The notes beneath the pieces are model-generated. The model ran no database searches and had not been told where the DNA came from. It worked only from the letters and a program-made list of their open reading frames with translations. Of a DNA stretch of 64,000 nt, positions 41,992 to 51,362 are shown piece after piece. The DNA lies in NCBI GenBank assembly GCA_963838155.1, contig CAWIQE010000002.1, positions 434,001 to 498,000 on the forward strand, written 5' to 3'. The stretch comes from Pararhizobium_B sp963838155 (GTDB lineage Bacteria > Pseudomonadota > Alphaproteobacteria > Rhizobiales > Rhizobiaceae). A program made the translations under genes and the position numbers. Numbering within the stretch: the first letter of the stretch is position 1; each line of letters begins with the position of its first letter.

Positions 41992-43601
41992 TCCGCCGCC
42001 GCGCGGTCGGCGTCCCTGCTACGCATCAGCTTGAACACGACCGAATCCATCAGCGCCTGGAAGGAGGCGTCGATGATGTTGTCGGAGACGCCGACGGTCC
42101 ACCAGCGCGCGCCGGTGCCGTCGATCGATTCGATGAGGACGCGCGTGATCGCCTCGGTGCCGCCGTTGAGGATGCGCACCTTGTAGTCCACCAGCTCGAG
42201 GTCCCGGATCTCGCCCTGGTACTTGCCGAGATCCTTGCGCAGCGCGATGTCGAGCGCGTTGACCGGGCCGTGGCCCTCGGCGACCGACATCGTCCTCTCG
42301 CCGTCGATCTCCAGCTTGACGACGGCCTCCGAGACCGTCTTCAGGGTCCCGTTGGCGTCGAAGCGGCGTTCGACCATGACGCGGAAGGCCTCCACCTCGA
42401 AGAAGTGCGGCACGGAGCCGAGCGTGCGGCGGGCAAGCAGCTCGAAGCTCGCATCGGCCCCTTCGTAGGCGTAGCCGAGCGCCTCCCGCTCCTTGACGAT
42501 GGAGATCAGGCGGTCGAGCCGCGGGTCGTCGCGGGCGACCGCGATGCCGCGGCGCTTCAGCGCGTTGATGAAATTCGCCCTGCCGCCCTGGTCGGAGACC
42601 ATGACCTTGCGCAGGTTGCCGACCGATTCGGGCGGCACGTGCTCGTAGGTGCGCGGGTCCTTGAGGAGCGCGGAGGCGTGAATGCCGGCCTTCGTCGCGA
42701 AGGCGGAGGCCCCGACATAGGGCGCCTGGGTGAAGGGCGAGCGGTTCAGGAGCTCGTCGAAGGCATGGGAAAGACGCGTCAGGCCCTCGAGCTTCTCCGC
42801 GTCGATGGCGGTCTCGAAGCGGGCGTTGTAGGCCGGCTTCAGCACGAGCGTCGGGACGAGGGTCACGAGGTTCGCGTTGCCGCAGCGCTCGCCGATGCCG
42901 TTCAGCGTGCCCTGAATCTGGCGAACGCCGGCCTCGACGGCGGCGAGCGAATTCGCCACCGCCTGTCCGGTGTCGTTGTGGGCGTGGATCCCGAGGCGGT
43001 CGCCGGGAACGCCGGCGGCGATCAGCGCCGTCACGATGTCGCGGATCTCCGCGGGCTGGGTTCCGCCATTGGTGTCGCAAAGCACGATCCAGCGCGCCCC
43101 CGCCTCGCAGGCCGTCCTGGCGCAGGCGAGCGCGTAGTCCGCATTGGCCTTGTAGCCGTCGAAGAAATGCTCGCAGTCGACCATGGCCTCCTTGCCGGCC
43201 GCGACGGCCGTCTCGACCGATGCGCGGATCGCCTCGAGGTTCTCCTCGTTGGTGCAGCCGAGAGCGACCTCGACGTGGTAGTCCCAGCTCTTGGCGACGA
43301 AGCAGACCGCATCGGCGTTCGCGCCGACGAGGGCCGCCAGGCCCGGGTCGTTGGAGGCCGACATGCCCGGCCGCTTGGTCATGCCGAAGGCGACGAAGCG
43401 GGCGTTCCGGGTTCGCTTGCGGGAGAAGAAGGCCGTATCCGTCGGATTGGCGCCAGGATAGCCGCCTTCGACATAGTCGAACCCGAAGTCGTCGAGCAGG
43501 CTCGCGATGGCGATCTTGTCCTCGACCGAGAAGTCGATGCCCGGCGTCTGCTGCCCGTCGCGCAACGTCGTGTCGAAGAGATAGAGGCGGTCCTTGCTCA
43601 T
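41988..43601 (-). CDS. cimA: Citramalate synthase
   Basis: The 537-residue enzyme belongs to the DRE-TIM metallolyases: FDTTLRDGQQTPGIDFS at the N terminus, HNDTGQAVANSLAAVEAG near residue 210 and the downstream GIGERCGNANL. A C-terminal LeuA-type regulatory domain (about 390-520) follows. Length and pattern match the CimA type of citramalate synthase, which makes citramalate from pyruvate and acetyl-CoA for isoleucine synthesis without threonine. Alpha-isopropylmalate synthase is less likely. It is followed by rarD and preceded by a GFA protein. Confidence 0.92.
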   Translation of the reverse strand: MSKDRLYLFDTTLRDGQQTPGIDFSVEDKIAIASLLDDFGFDYVEGGYPGANPTDTAFFSRKRTRNARFVAFGMTKRPGMSASNDPGLAALVGANADAVCFVAKSWDYHVEVALGCTNEENLEAIRASVETAVAAGKEAMVDCEHFFDGYKANADYALACARTACEAGARWIVLCDTNGGTQPAEIRDIVTALIAAGVPGDRLGIHAHNDTGQAVANSLAAVEAGVRQIQGTLNGIGERCGNANLVTLVPTLVLKPAYNARFETAIDAEKLEGLTRLSHAFDELLNRSPFTQAPYVGASAFATKAGIHASALLKDPRTYEHVPPESVGNLRKVMVSDQGGRANFINALKRRGIAVARDDPRLDRLISIVKEREALGYAYEGADASFELLARRTLGSVPHFFEVEAFRVMVERRFDANGTLKTVSEAVVKLEIDGERTMSVAEGHGPVNALDIALRKDLGKYQGEIRDLELVDYKVRILNGGTEAITRVLIESIDGTGARWWTVGVSDNIIDASFQALMDSVVFKLMRSRDADRAAAE

Positions 43602-43638
43602 CGTCTCATGCCTTTTCGGTTGGCTGCCGCGGCAGCCG

Positions 43639-44136
43639 TCATCGGCCGTTCGGGGTCTCCGGCGGCCAGGCGTCGGTGTCGTGGTCCGGATGCTGGAAGG
43701 AGCGGAGCTCCCGCAGGTAGGGAATGGCTTCGAAATCGTCTTCGGTGCGGTGGGCGGGCAATTCGGAAAGCCCGTCGACGAAGGCCAGTTTCGCCTCGAC
43801 GCCCCACTGCACGGTCGGCGCCACCGCCTCCGGGTCGTCGAAGGCGCCGATCGCCAGCGCCACGCCCTCCGGGGCCTCGAAGGTCAGCGGCGTGCCGCAG
43901 TCGCCGCAGAACCCGCGGCCGACCTGTTCCGACGAGCGGAAACGCTTCGGCTCGCCGCGCGTCCACTCCAGTCCCCCCTCCGGGACGCTCGCCAGCGGGG
44001 CGAAGAAATTTCCGAACGCTTTCTGGCACATGCGGCAGTGGCAGATGGAGACGCCGGTGAGCGCCCCCTCCACCCGGAAGCGCACCGCGCCGCACTGGCA
44101 GCCGCCGGTGTATATCGGCCTGTTGTCGAGACTCAT
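43639..44136 (-). CDS. GFA family protein (glutathione-dependent formaldehyde-activating-like)
   Basis: The 165-residue protein has the zinc-binding CQCGAVRF and CHCRMCQKAFGNFF motifs at the N terminus and FCGDCGTPLTF in the middle, which define the GFA/CENP-V fold. Named members were proposed to help condense formaldehyde with glutathione, but many have unknown roles. It lies between cysS and cimA on the same strand. Confidence 0.9.
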   Translation of the reverse strand: MSLDNRPIYTGGCQCGAVRFRVEGALTGVSICHCRMCQKAFGNFFAPLASVPEGGLEWTRGEPKRFRSSEQVGRGFCGDCGTPLTFEAPEGVALAIGAFDDPEAVAPTVQWGVEAKLAFVDGLSELPAHRTEDDFEAIPYLRELRSFQHPDHDTDAWPPETPNGR

Positions 44137-44209
44137 GGCGTGCTCCCCCCTGCCGGGCGATGCGATGCCCGCGAGGGAAGGCGGGAGCCGGCCTCCGCCG
44201 CGCGCGGCC

Positions 44210-45652
<1,443 letters not shown>

Positions 45653-46111
45653 TGAATTCTCCCACGTGGTCGGGCCTCCGGCTGGCCGGATCGTTTGCCT
45701 GTTCGGGATGAGCGGGAGACGAAAACGGCCGGGCCAGCGGTGGACTAGCGAATAATGATCCAGCAAATATCGGCGGTCCTGCCGCCAGCGGGCGTTTTCA
45801 TGCAGCGGTTATCGCCGCTCGCGGGGCCGCGGTCAAGATGGGCGCGGCAAGGAAAATGCCGGAAGCGAGGCGGTCGCAGCCAGGAAACTGCGTGTTGCAT
45901 TTATGCCAAGTGATCAATCTTTCTCTTGCTTATGCAATGTGATGGGATCAATGATAATCGTTTACGCGTTCATGGGAGAGATGGCCGTAAATTTCGAGTC
46001 GTGGATCGGATCGGAGGCATGGGCGTTAACCACGTTAACGTCTCATCAGCAATTTCGGTCGCAGGATTCGATTGCGCCGATTCCGGAGATCGGCAACGCG
46101 GAGATGGGCTG
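45653..46111. other. AT-richer intergenic region between cysS and a small gene
   Basis: The 459-bp gap is clearly lower in GC at 45890-46080 than its surroundings. It contains TTGCAT and ATGCAA segments, GGGATCAATGATAAT (which holds a -10-like GATAAT), and the perfect palindrome CGTTAAC-CAC-GTTAACG at 46024-46040. No ORF in it looks coding. The cysS promoter and the promoter of the small gene at 46112 should lie here. Confidence 0.45.
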
Positions 46112-46294
46112 ATGACGAACGCAACCAAGACCAAGCGCAAGCCGTCCGAGAAGGTCAAGCTCGAAAAGAACTACGGCGAGATCGCATGCAAGGGCGTGCT
46201 CGGGGCCGCCAGGCTGCTCAGGCGCCAGCAGGACGAGCCCGTCAGCAAGGGTTTCGCCTCGCAGACCGGAAGAAAGCAGCAGCAGCAGGGCTGA
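46112..46294 (+). CDS. Small basic hypothetical protein
   Basis: The 60-residue product starts MTNATKTKRKPSEKVKLEKN and continues YGEIACKGVLGAARLLRRQQ, ending in a Gln-rich tail. It is rich in Lys and Arg and has no signal peptide or membrane segment. ATG 46112 lies in a frame that is open upstream, with no strong ribosome-binding site. Its function is unknown to me; a nucleic-acid-binding role is only suggested by charge. It converges on the SRAP gene. Confidence 0.55.
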   Translation: MTNATKTKRKPSEKVKLEKNYGEIACKGVLGAARLLRRQQDEPVSKGFASQTGRKQQQQG

Positions 46295-46308
46295 AACCCC
46301 GCCGCCCT

Positions 46309-47064
46309 TCAAAAGAGCGATGCCTGGCGCGGCACGTCGGGCGACGCGGTTTCCTCGTCGTGCGGTTCGACCGGCTCCTGGATGTCGGGGCCGGTATTGG
46401 CCACCTTGTTGACGCGGTCCGAAACGGGAACCGCGTCGAGCACCCCCTCCCCGACAGGGACGAGAAGATCCGCGACGGTGCGCGCATCTCCGGCGCTGCA
46501 GTCGAGCCAGCGGGCGAAATTTTCCGGTTGCACGATCAGCGGCATGCGGTGGTGGATCGCGGAAAAGGCGGGGTTCGCCGCCGTGGTCAGGATCGCGGCC
46601 GTGTCGACTTCCGATCCGTCCGCCGCGTGCCAGGTCTCCATCAGCCCGCCGAATGCGAGCAGGCCGCCGCTGCGCGGACGCACCCAGTAGGGTTGCGACT
46701 TCCCCTTGCTTCCCTTCGCCGGACGCTTCCATTCGTAGAAGCCGGAGGCGGGCACCAGCACCCGGCGGTATTTCATCGCCGCGCGGAAGGCGGCCTTCTC
46801 CGCCGCCGATTCCGAGCGGGCGTTGATGAGGAGGGGAAACTCGCGCGGGTCCTTCACCCAGGACGGCCAGAGGCCCCAGCGGGCGAGCACGGCCCGGCGG
46901 CCCGGGTGGTTCGTCCCCGGCAGGCCTTCCCTTCCGGCCGCGACGGTCAGGATCGGCTGGGTCGGGGCGATGTTGTAGCGTGGCGGATACGCCTCGACGT
47001 CGACGACGCCGAAGAGGTCTTCCACCGCTTCCCGCGGCTCGGTGATCGAAAATCGCCCGCACAT
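46309..47064 (-). CDS. SOS response-associated peptidase (SRAP, YedK/HMCES-like)
   Basis: The 251-residue protein starts MCGRFSITE, where Cys2 after Met removal is the catalytic residue that crosslinks abasic sites in single-stranded DNA. The conserved NARSES, GFYEWKRP and HHRMP motifs follow at about residues 71, 105 and 168. SRAP proteins protect abasic sites during replication. ATG 47064 is chosen over an in-frame start at 47118 because Cys2 must be N-terminal. It diverges from a Nudix gene with about 70 bp between. Confidence 0.92.
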   Translation of the reverse strand: MCGRFSITEPREAVEDLFGVVDVEAYPPRYNIAPTQPILTVAAGREGLPGTNHPGRRAVLARWGLWPSWVKDPREFPLLINARSESAAEKAAFRAAMKYRRVLVPASGFYEWKRPAKGSKGKSQPYWVRPRSGGLLAFGGLMETWHAADGSEVDTAAILTTAANPAFSAIHHRMPLIVQPENFARWLDCSAGDARTVADLLVPVGEGVLDAVPVSDRVNKVANTGPDIQEPVEPHDEETASPDVPRQASLF

Positions 47065-47132
47065 GGCTCTACCTCCGAAGGTCTGCCGATGATATGGCTT
47101 CGCCGCTGCGAGGAACAAGCGGGAGACGCGAA

Positions 47133-47549
47133 ATGGGCGACGGGCGCGATCCGATACCGGCGGTCTCGGCCATCGTCAGGCGGGGCGAGCGCTTTCTCCT
47201 CGTGCGCCGAGGGCGCCCGCCGATCGAAGGCATGTACGCCTTTCCGGGCGGCCGGGCGGAGGCGCAGGAGAGCCTCGAGGAGGCGGCATTGCGCGAGCTG
47301 TTCGAGGAGACCGGCCTTGCCGGGCGGGTGCCCGTCGCCTACGACCGCTTCCGGCTTCCGGAGGGCGGCGCGGACGAAGGCAGCGAGCGCTTCGAGTTGA
47401 CGGCGTTCCTGGTCGACGTCGATCCGGCGGCCGTTGCGACGGCCGGCGACGACGCGGCGAGCGTCGGCTGGTACACGGCCGATGAGGCGGCAAACATGCC
47501 GATTCCGGACAGCGTGCGCTCCTGCATCGACCGGCTCGGACGGGGATGA
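47133..47549 (+). CDS. Nudix hydrolase
   Basis: The 138-residue protein has a full Nudix box, GRAEAQESLEEAALRELFEE followed by TGL, after VRRGRPPIEGMYAFPG. Nudix enzymes hydrolyse nucleoside diphosphate derivatives; the substrate is not predictable, though an ADP-ribose or oxidised-nucleotide role is common. ATG 47133 with GGGAG upstream is chosen over an in-frame ATG at 47094. The TIGR02301 gene follows within 7 nt. Confidence 0.88.
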   Translation: MGDGRDPIPAVSAIVRRGERFLLVRRGRPPIEGMYAFPGGRAEAQESLEEAALRELFEETGLAGRVPVAYDRFRLPEGGADEGSERFELTAFLVDVDPAAVATAGDDAASVGWYTADEAANMPIPDSVRSCIDRLGRG

Positions 47550-47555
47550 GACGCG

Positions 47556-48035
47556 ATGCGTAATGGGATCGACAGATCGCGGTCCGCCGGCCGGTCCCGG
47601 GGAAGGACGCTCCGTTGCCTCCTCGCCGCCCTGGCGGTGGCCGGCCCGCTCTTCGGCGCCGCCGGACCGTCCCGCGCGGCCGGGGCGGGCGACGGCGGCG
47701 ACCCGGCGCCGAGCGAACCGAGGACGCCTCCCCCGGCCTACGAAGGCCAGCTCTTGCACCTGGCGCGGCTCCTGGGGTCGGTCGACTATCTGCGCCAACT
47801 GTGCAACAAGGGCGCCGGCACCGACTGGCGCCAGGAGATGCAGGCCCTCATCGACACGGAGGCCAAGGGCGAGGATCTGCGGATCCGGCAACTGACGGCG
47901 GCCTTCAACCGGGGCTACCGGTCCTTCGCCTCGGTCTACGTGACCTGCACCGATTCGGCCATCGAGGCGGAAAAGCAGTACCGTCGCGAGGGAGCAACAC
48001 TGGCGCGGGAAATCGCAGCAAAATACGGGAATTAG
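47556..48035 (+). CDS. TIGR02301 family protein, secreted
   Basis: The 159-residue protein has an N-terminal signal peptide (LRCLLAALAVAGPLFGAAG) and a mature domain with LARLLGSVDYLRQLC, WRQEMQALIDTEA and FNRGYRSFASVYVTCTDSA, the pattern of TIGR02301, found in Rhizobiales and of unknown function. Two cysteines (in LRQLC and YVTCT) could form a disulfide in the periplasm. It follows the Nudix gene closely. Confidence 0.8.
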   Translation: MRNGIDRSRSAGRSRGRTLRCLLAALAVAGPLFGAAGPSRAAGAGDGGDPAPSEPRTPPPAYEGQLLHLARLLGSVDYLRQLCNKGAGTDWRQEMQALIDTEAKGEDLRIRQLTAAFNRGYRSFASVYVTCTDSAIEAEKQYRREGATLAREIAAKYGN

Positions 48036-48128
48036 CACGTTGTTAACCCCTTTCTTGCTGGGCCCGTGCCGAATCGGGAAAAGACATGCTAGGTTGTTAA
48101 CAGGTCGGTAAGGAGTAAGGCTGTCCGG

Positions 48129-48398
48129 ATGGAACGCACGAGTGATCACGCTGCAAACGACATCGACGAGATGATCGTTCACGAGAAGATGCAGGCCGCT
48201 CTCGAGTACCAGAACGAAGCCTGGGCCGACGGCATGGCCGACGGCATCGAGCCTGAAATCATCGCGGACGCCGCCATCGCGCTGGCGATGCGCGAAACCG
48301 TGCGGGTGCACGGCGAGGACGGCGCGGAGGCGCTTCTCGAAGCGCTCAAGAGCCGCATTCTGGCCGGTGAGTTCTCGCCGGAGCGGATCATCCAGTAG
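48129..48398 (+). CDS. Conserved hypothetical protein, small acidic
   Basis: The 89-residue protein (MERTSDHAANDIDEMIVHEK) is acidic and mostly helical, with AIALAMRETVRVHGEDGAEA and a C-terminal ILAGEFSPERIIQ. I do not recognise a named family. It has no signal peptide. GGTAAGGAGT precedes the ATG by about 11 nt. Two GTTGTTAAC repeats lie in its 93-bp upstream gap. Confidence 0.65.
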   Translation: MERTSDHAANDIDEMIVHEKMQAALEYQNEAWADGMADGIEPEIIADAAIALAMRETVRVHGEDGAEALLEALKSRILAGEFSPERIIQ

Positions 48399-48494
48399 GT
48401 CCGCGGGCGACAGCGCGCCCACGAAAACCAAAGGTCGGAATCGGAATTGCGGTCCGTGCATGGCACGGGCTTCACGTGCAGGAGCTTGAAGCAG

Positions 48495-49214
48495 ATGCGG
48501 TTGAGTTTCGCGGGCCTGTCCCTTCTCGCCGCCATGGCGTTCGGGTCCGGAATCGCGCCGTGCCTCGCCTCGGGCGGGACGGCGGGCGGGGCCGGGCCGG
48601 CCGCCACGGTCCTTTCCCAGCACCCGGGATCCGGCGGGATCGAGCTGCCGCTGCCGGGCGGCGGAACGGACGCAGAGCCGGAGGAGGACGCCGCGCCGCC
48701 GCCGGACGATCCGGCCAAGGAGGACAGCGTCACGAAGACCGCCCCACCTCCCCCCGTCATGCACGACCTGTCCCGGCTGCCCGAGCCGGCGCGGCGCATG
48801 CGCGCGCTGATCGAAAAGGCGGCGAAGACCGGCGAGATCCAGGCTCTTCGTCCGCTGCTCGGCAAGGGGGCGACGCAGACGCAGCTCGCGATCAGCGGCC
48901 AGCAGGGCGACCCGATCGCCTATCTCCGCAGCATTTCCGGAGATCCGGAGGGCCAGGAGGTGCTCGCCATCCTTCTCGACGTCCTGGATGCCGGCTTCGT
49001 CGACATGGACCCCGGCAAGCCGGACGAAACCTATGTCTGGCCCTATTTCTTCAGCCGTCCCATCGACTCGTTGACGGCACCGCAGCGCGTCGAACTGCTG
49101 CGGATCGTCACGGCCGGCGACTTCGCCGACATGAAGGCGAACGGGGGCTACAACTTCTTCCGCGTCGGCATCACGCCCGACGGGCAATGGAAGTTCTTCG
49201 TCGCCGGCGACTGA
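48495..49214 (+). CDS. Hypothetical secreted protein
   Basis: The 239-residue protein begins with a signal peptide (MRLSFAGLSLLAAMAFGSGI, cleavage near LAS), followed by a low-complexity Gly/Pro/Asp segment and a C-terminal domain with DETYVWPYFFSRPIDSL, QRVELLRIVTAGDFADMKAN and GYNFFRVGITPDGQWKFFVA. This C-terminal pattern is conserved in rhizobial proteins of unknown function. ATG 48495 with AGGAG upstream is chosen over an in-frame start at 48447. It is followed by ygfZ after about 96 nt. Confidence 0.7.
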   Translation: MRLSFAGLSLLAAMAFGSGIAPCLASGGTAGGAGPAATVLSQHPGSGGIELPLPGGGTDAEPEEDAAPPPDDPAKEDSVTKTAPPPPVMHDLSRLPEPARRMRALIEKAAKTGEIQALRPLLGKGATQTQLAISGQQGDPIAYLRSISGDPEGQEVLAILLDVLDAGFVDMDPGKPDETYVWPYFFSRPIDSLTAPQRVELLRIVTAGDFADMKANGGYNFFRVGITPDGQWKFFVAGD

Positions 49215-49310
49215 CGGCGCGGCGGCCTTGTCGCTTCGGGTCGAAGCGCCTATTTTCCGCCGGGACGGACACATGCGAAACAACCAAGCGACGATGGAGG
49301 TTGCCCGGAC

Positions 49311-50156
49311 ATGGCCTCGCTGCGCCTGACCGACAGAAGCCTCGTCAAGGTCTGCGGACCCGACGCCGGGGCGCTCCTGCAGGGGATCCTGACGACGGAT
49401 CTCGACGCCCTGCCGGCCGGAGAGGCCAGTGCGGGTGCGCTGCTGACGCCGCAGGGCAAGATCATGTTCGATTTCGTCGTCTCGCGCATGGGCGAGGACG
49501 GCTTCCTCCTGGAGCTGGACAGGACCAATGCGGAGGCCTTCGCCAAGCGGCTGATGCTCTACAGGCTGCGCGCCAAGGCCGAGATTTCGACCGAGGACGC
49601 GGCCGTCGCGGCGAGCTGGGGCGATGCCGCCGTCGGCGTGAAGGACACGCGGTTTCGCGCGGGCACCGCCGTCTTCCGCAGCTACGGAGACGCCGCGGAG
49701 GGCGCAGGCGACGCGGATCGCGAAGACTACGACGCGCTCCGGATCGATTCCGGCGTTGCCGAATCGGGGCGCGACTTCGCCCTGTCGGACGTCTTTCCCT
49801 CCGACGTGCTCATGGACCTGAACGGCGGCGTCTCCTACCGCAAGGGCTGCTTCGTCGGGCAGGAAGTCGTCTCGCGGATGCATCACCGCAAATCGGCGCG
49901 CAAGCGCATCGTCATCGCGGAGGGCGAAACCGCCCTGCCCGCATCGGAAACGCCGGTCGAGGCCGGCGGGCGCGGTCTCGGCGCGCTCTGCACGGTCGCC
50001 GGGCGGCGCGGGCTCGCGCTGGTGCGCACCGACCGCGTCGGCGAGGCACTGGCCGCAGGCACATCCGTCCTTGCGGGCGGGACCGAGGTCCGGCTGTCGT
50101 TTCCCGAATGGACGGGCCTCGGCTTCGACGCGCCGGCCTCCGCGGAGCAGGGATGA
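49311..50156 (+). CDS. ygfZ: YgfZ/GcvT-domain protein (iron-sulfur cluster assembly)
   Basis: The 281-residue protein resembles the aminomethyltransferase fold and carries the YgfZ signature KGCFVGQEVVSRMHHR near residue 182, with the conserved cysteine. YgfZ proteins use folate to help repair or assemble some Fe-S enzymes. The start follows GGAGG. Its stop overlaps the next gene by 4 nt (ATGA), beginning a run of four tightly spaced genes. Confidence 0.88.
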   Translation: MASLRLTDRSLVKVCGPDAGALLQGILTTDLDALPAGEASAGALLTPQGKIMFDFVVSRMGEDGFLLELDRTNAEAFAKRLMLYRLRAKAEISTEDAAVAASWGDAAVGVKDTRFRAGTAVFRSYGDAAEGAGDADREDYDALRIDSGVAESGRDFALSDVFPSDVLMDLNGGVSYRKGCFVGQEVVSRMHHRKSARKRIVIAEGETALPASETPVEAGGRGLGALCTVAGRRGLALVRTDRVGEALAAGTSVLAGGTEVRLSFPEWTGLGFDAPASAEQG

Positions 50157-50782
50157 GCGCTCCGGGCCGCACCCCGCCGCGGGCCTGGCAGCGCATGCTG
50201 TCCGGCCGGCGCCTGGATCTCCTCGATCCCTCGCCGCTCGACGTGGAACTCGCCGACATCGCGCACGGGCTGGCGCGCGTGGCGCGCTGGAACGGCCAGA
50301 CGGTCGGCGACCAGGCCTATTCCGTCGCGCAGCATTCGCTGGCGGTGGAGGCCGTCTTCCGCCGGCTCCTGGCGAACGCCTCGCCGGAATGCCGGCTGGC
50401 GGCGCTGCTGCACGATGCGCCGGAATACGTCATCGGCGACATGATCTCGCCGTTCAAGGCGGTGGTCGGCGGCGGATACAAGGCCGTCGAGAAGCGGCTC
50501 GAATCGGCCATACACCTGCGCTTCGGCCTGCCCGCCTCGACGCCGGCGCAGGTGAAGACGGTCATCAAGCGGGCGGACCGTGTCGCCGCGTTCTTCGAAG
50601 CGACGCTGCTTGCCGGCTTCCAGGACGACGAGGCGCGACGGCTCTTCGGCCAGCCGCGCGGCATCAGCCGCGACATGCTGCCGATGGACCCGATGCCGGC
50701 GGCCGAGGTGCAGGCGCTGTTCGTCGCCCGGTTCGAGGAAATCGACGCCGAGCGGCGCCCGGCCGAGCGACGGACCGGATGA
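50153..50782 (+). CDS. HD-domain phosphohydrolase, YfbR-like
   Basis: The 209-residue protein has the HD motif pattern AYSVAQHSLAVEAV followed by AALLHDAPEYVIGDM, with metal-binding His and His-Asp residues, and a C-terminal helical region with VKTVIKRADRVAAFFEA. Related YfbR proteins are 5'-deoxynucleotidases; the substrate here is not known. It overlaps ygfZ by 4 nt and is 16 nt before the phosphatase gene. Confidence 0.8.
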   Translation: MSAPGRTPPRAWQRMLSGRRLDLLDPSPLDVELADIAHGLARVARWNGQTVGDQAYSVAQHSLAVEAVFRRLLANASPECRLAALLHDAPEYVIGDMISPFKAVVGGGYKAVEKRLESAIHLRFGLPASTPAQVKTVIKRADRVAAFFEATLLAGFQDDEARRLFGQPRGISRDMLPMDPMPAAEVQALFVARFEEIDAERRPAERRTG

Positions 50783-50798
50783 TGGGGGAACGGGCGGG

Positions 50799-51359
50799 AT
50801 GTCCTATATCGCGGTAGCGCCGCTCAGTCGGATCGCGGAGATCGCCGCGACGCACGGCGCGCGAGAGATGGTCAGCCTGATGGGCAGCAACCATGCCTTT
50901 CACCGGCCGGGCGTCATCGATGCGAACCGGCATCTCTGCCTCGACGTCAACGACATCGTGGCCGAGGTCGAGGGGCTGATCGCGCCGCAGGAAGCGCATG
51001 TGGAGCGGCTCGTCGCCTTCGCGCGCAACTGGGACCGCCGGGCGCCGCTCGTCGTCCACTGCTGGATGGGCATCTCGCGCTCGCCCGCCGCCGCCCTTCT
51101 GATCGCACTCGCCCTCCGCCCCGACCAGGACGAGGACGAGCTGGCGCGGCGGCTGCGGGACGCCTCGCCCTTCCCGACTCCGAACAGGCGCCTGATCGAG
51201 ATCGGCGACGCGCATCTCGGGCGTGGCGGGCGGCTCTCCAGGGCGGTCCGCGCCATCGGGCGCGGGGCGGATGCCTATGAGGGCCTGCCCTTCACGCTCA
51301 CCCTTTCGCCGGGCGATCCCGCAGCGCGCCCTCCCCATCTGCTCATGCCGGACGGATAG
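50799..51359 (+). CDS. Tyrosine/dual-specificity phosphatase-like protein
   Basis: The 186-residue protein has the phosphatase P-loop HCWMGISRSPAAALL (CX5R) near residue 87, with a preceding acidic region DVNDIVAEV. The frame is open upstream, but ATG 50799 follows GGGGGAA and gives the family length. It could act on phosphoproteins or on nucleotides or inositol phosphates. Its TAG is followed after one codon by the in-frame TTG of nadQ. Confidence 0.82.
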   Translation: MSYIAVAPLSRIAEIAATHGAREMVSLMGSNHAFHRPGVIDANRHLCLDVNDIVAEVEGLIAPQEAHVERLVAFARNWDRRAPLVVHCWMGISRSPAAALLIALALRPDQDEDELARRLRDASPFPTPNRRLIEIGDAHLGRGGRLSRAVRAIGRGADAYEGLPFTLTLSPGDPAARPPHLLMPDG

Positions 51360-51362
51360 GAT

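Noticed and set aside
46024..46040. CtrA binding site
   Set aside because: The two TTAA cores are 5 nt apart, not 7, so the consensus is not met.
45903..46112. A 69-codon plus-strand frame in the cysS/small-gene gap
   Set aside because: No ribosome-binding site, no coding character, and it overlaps the likely promoter region.
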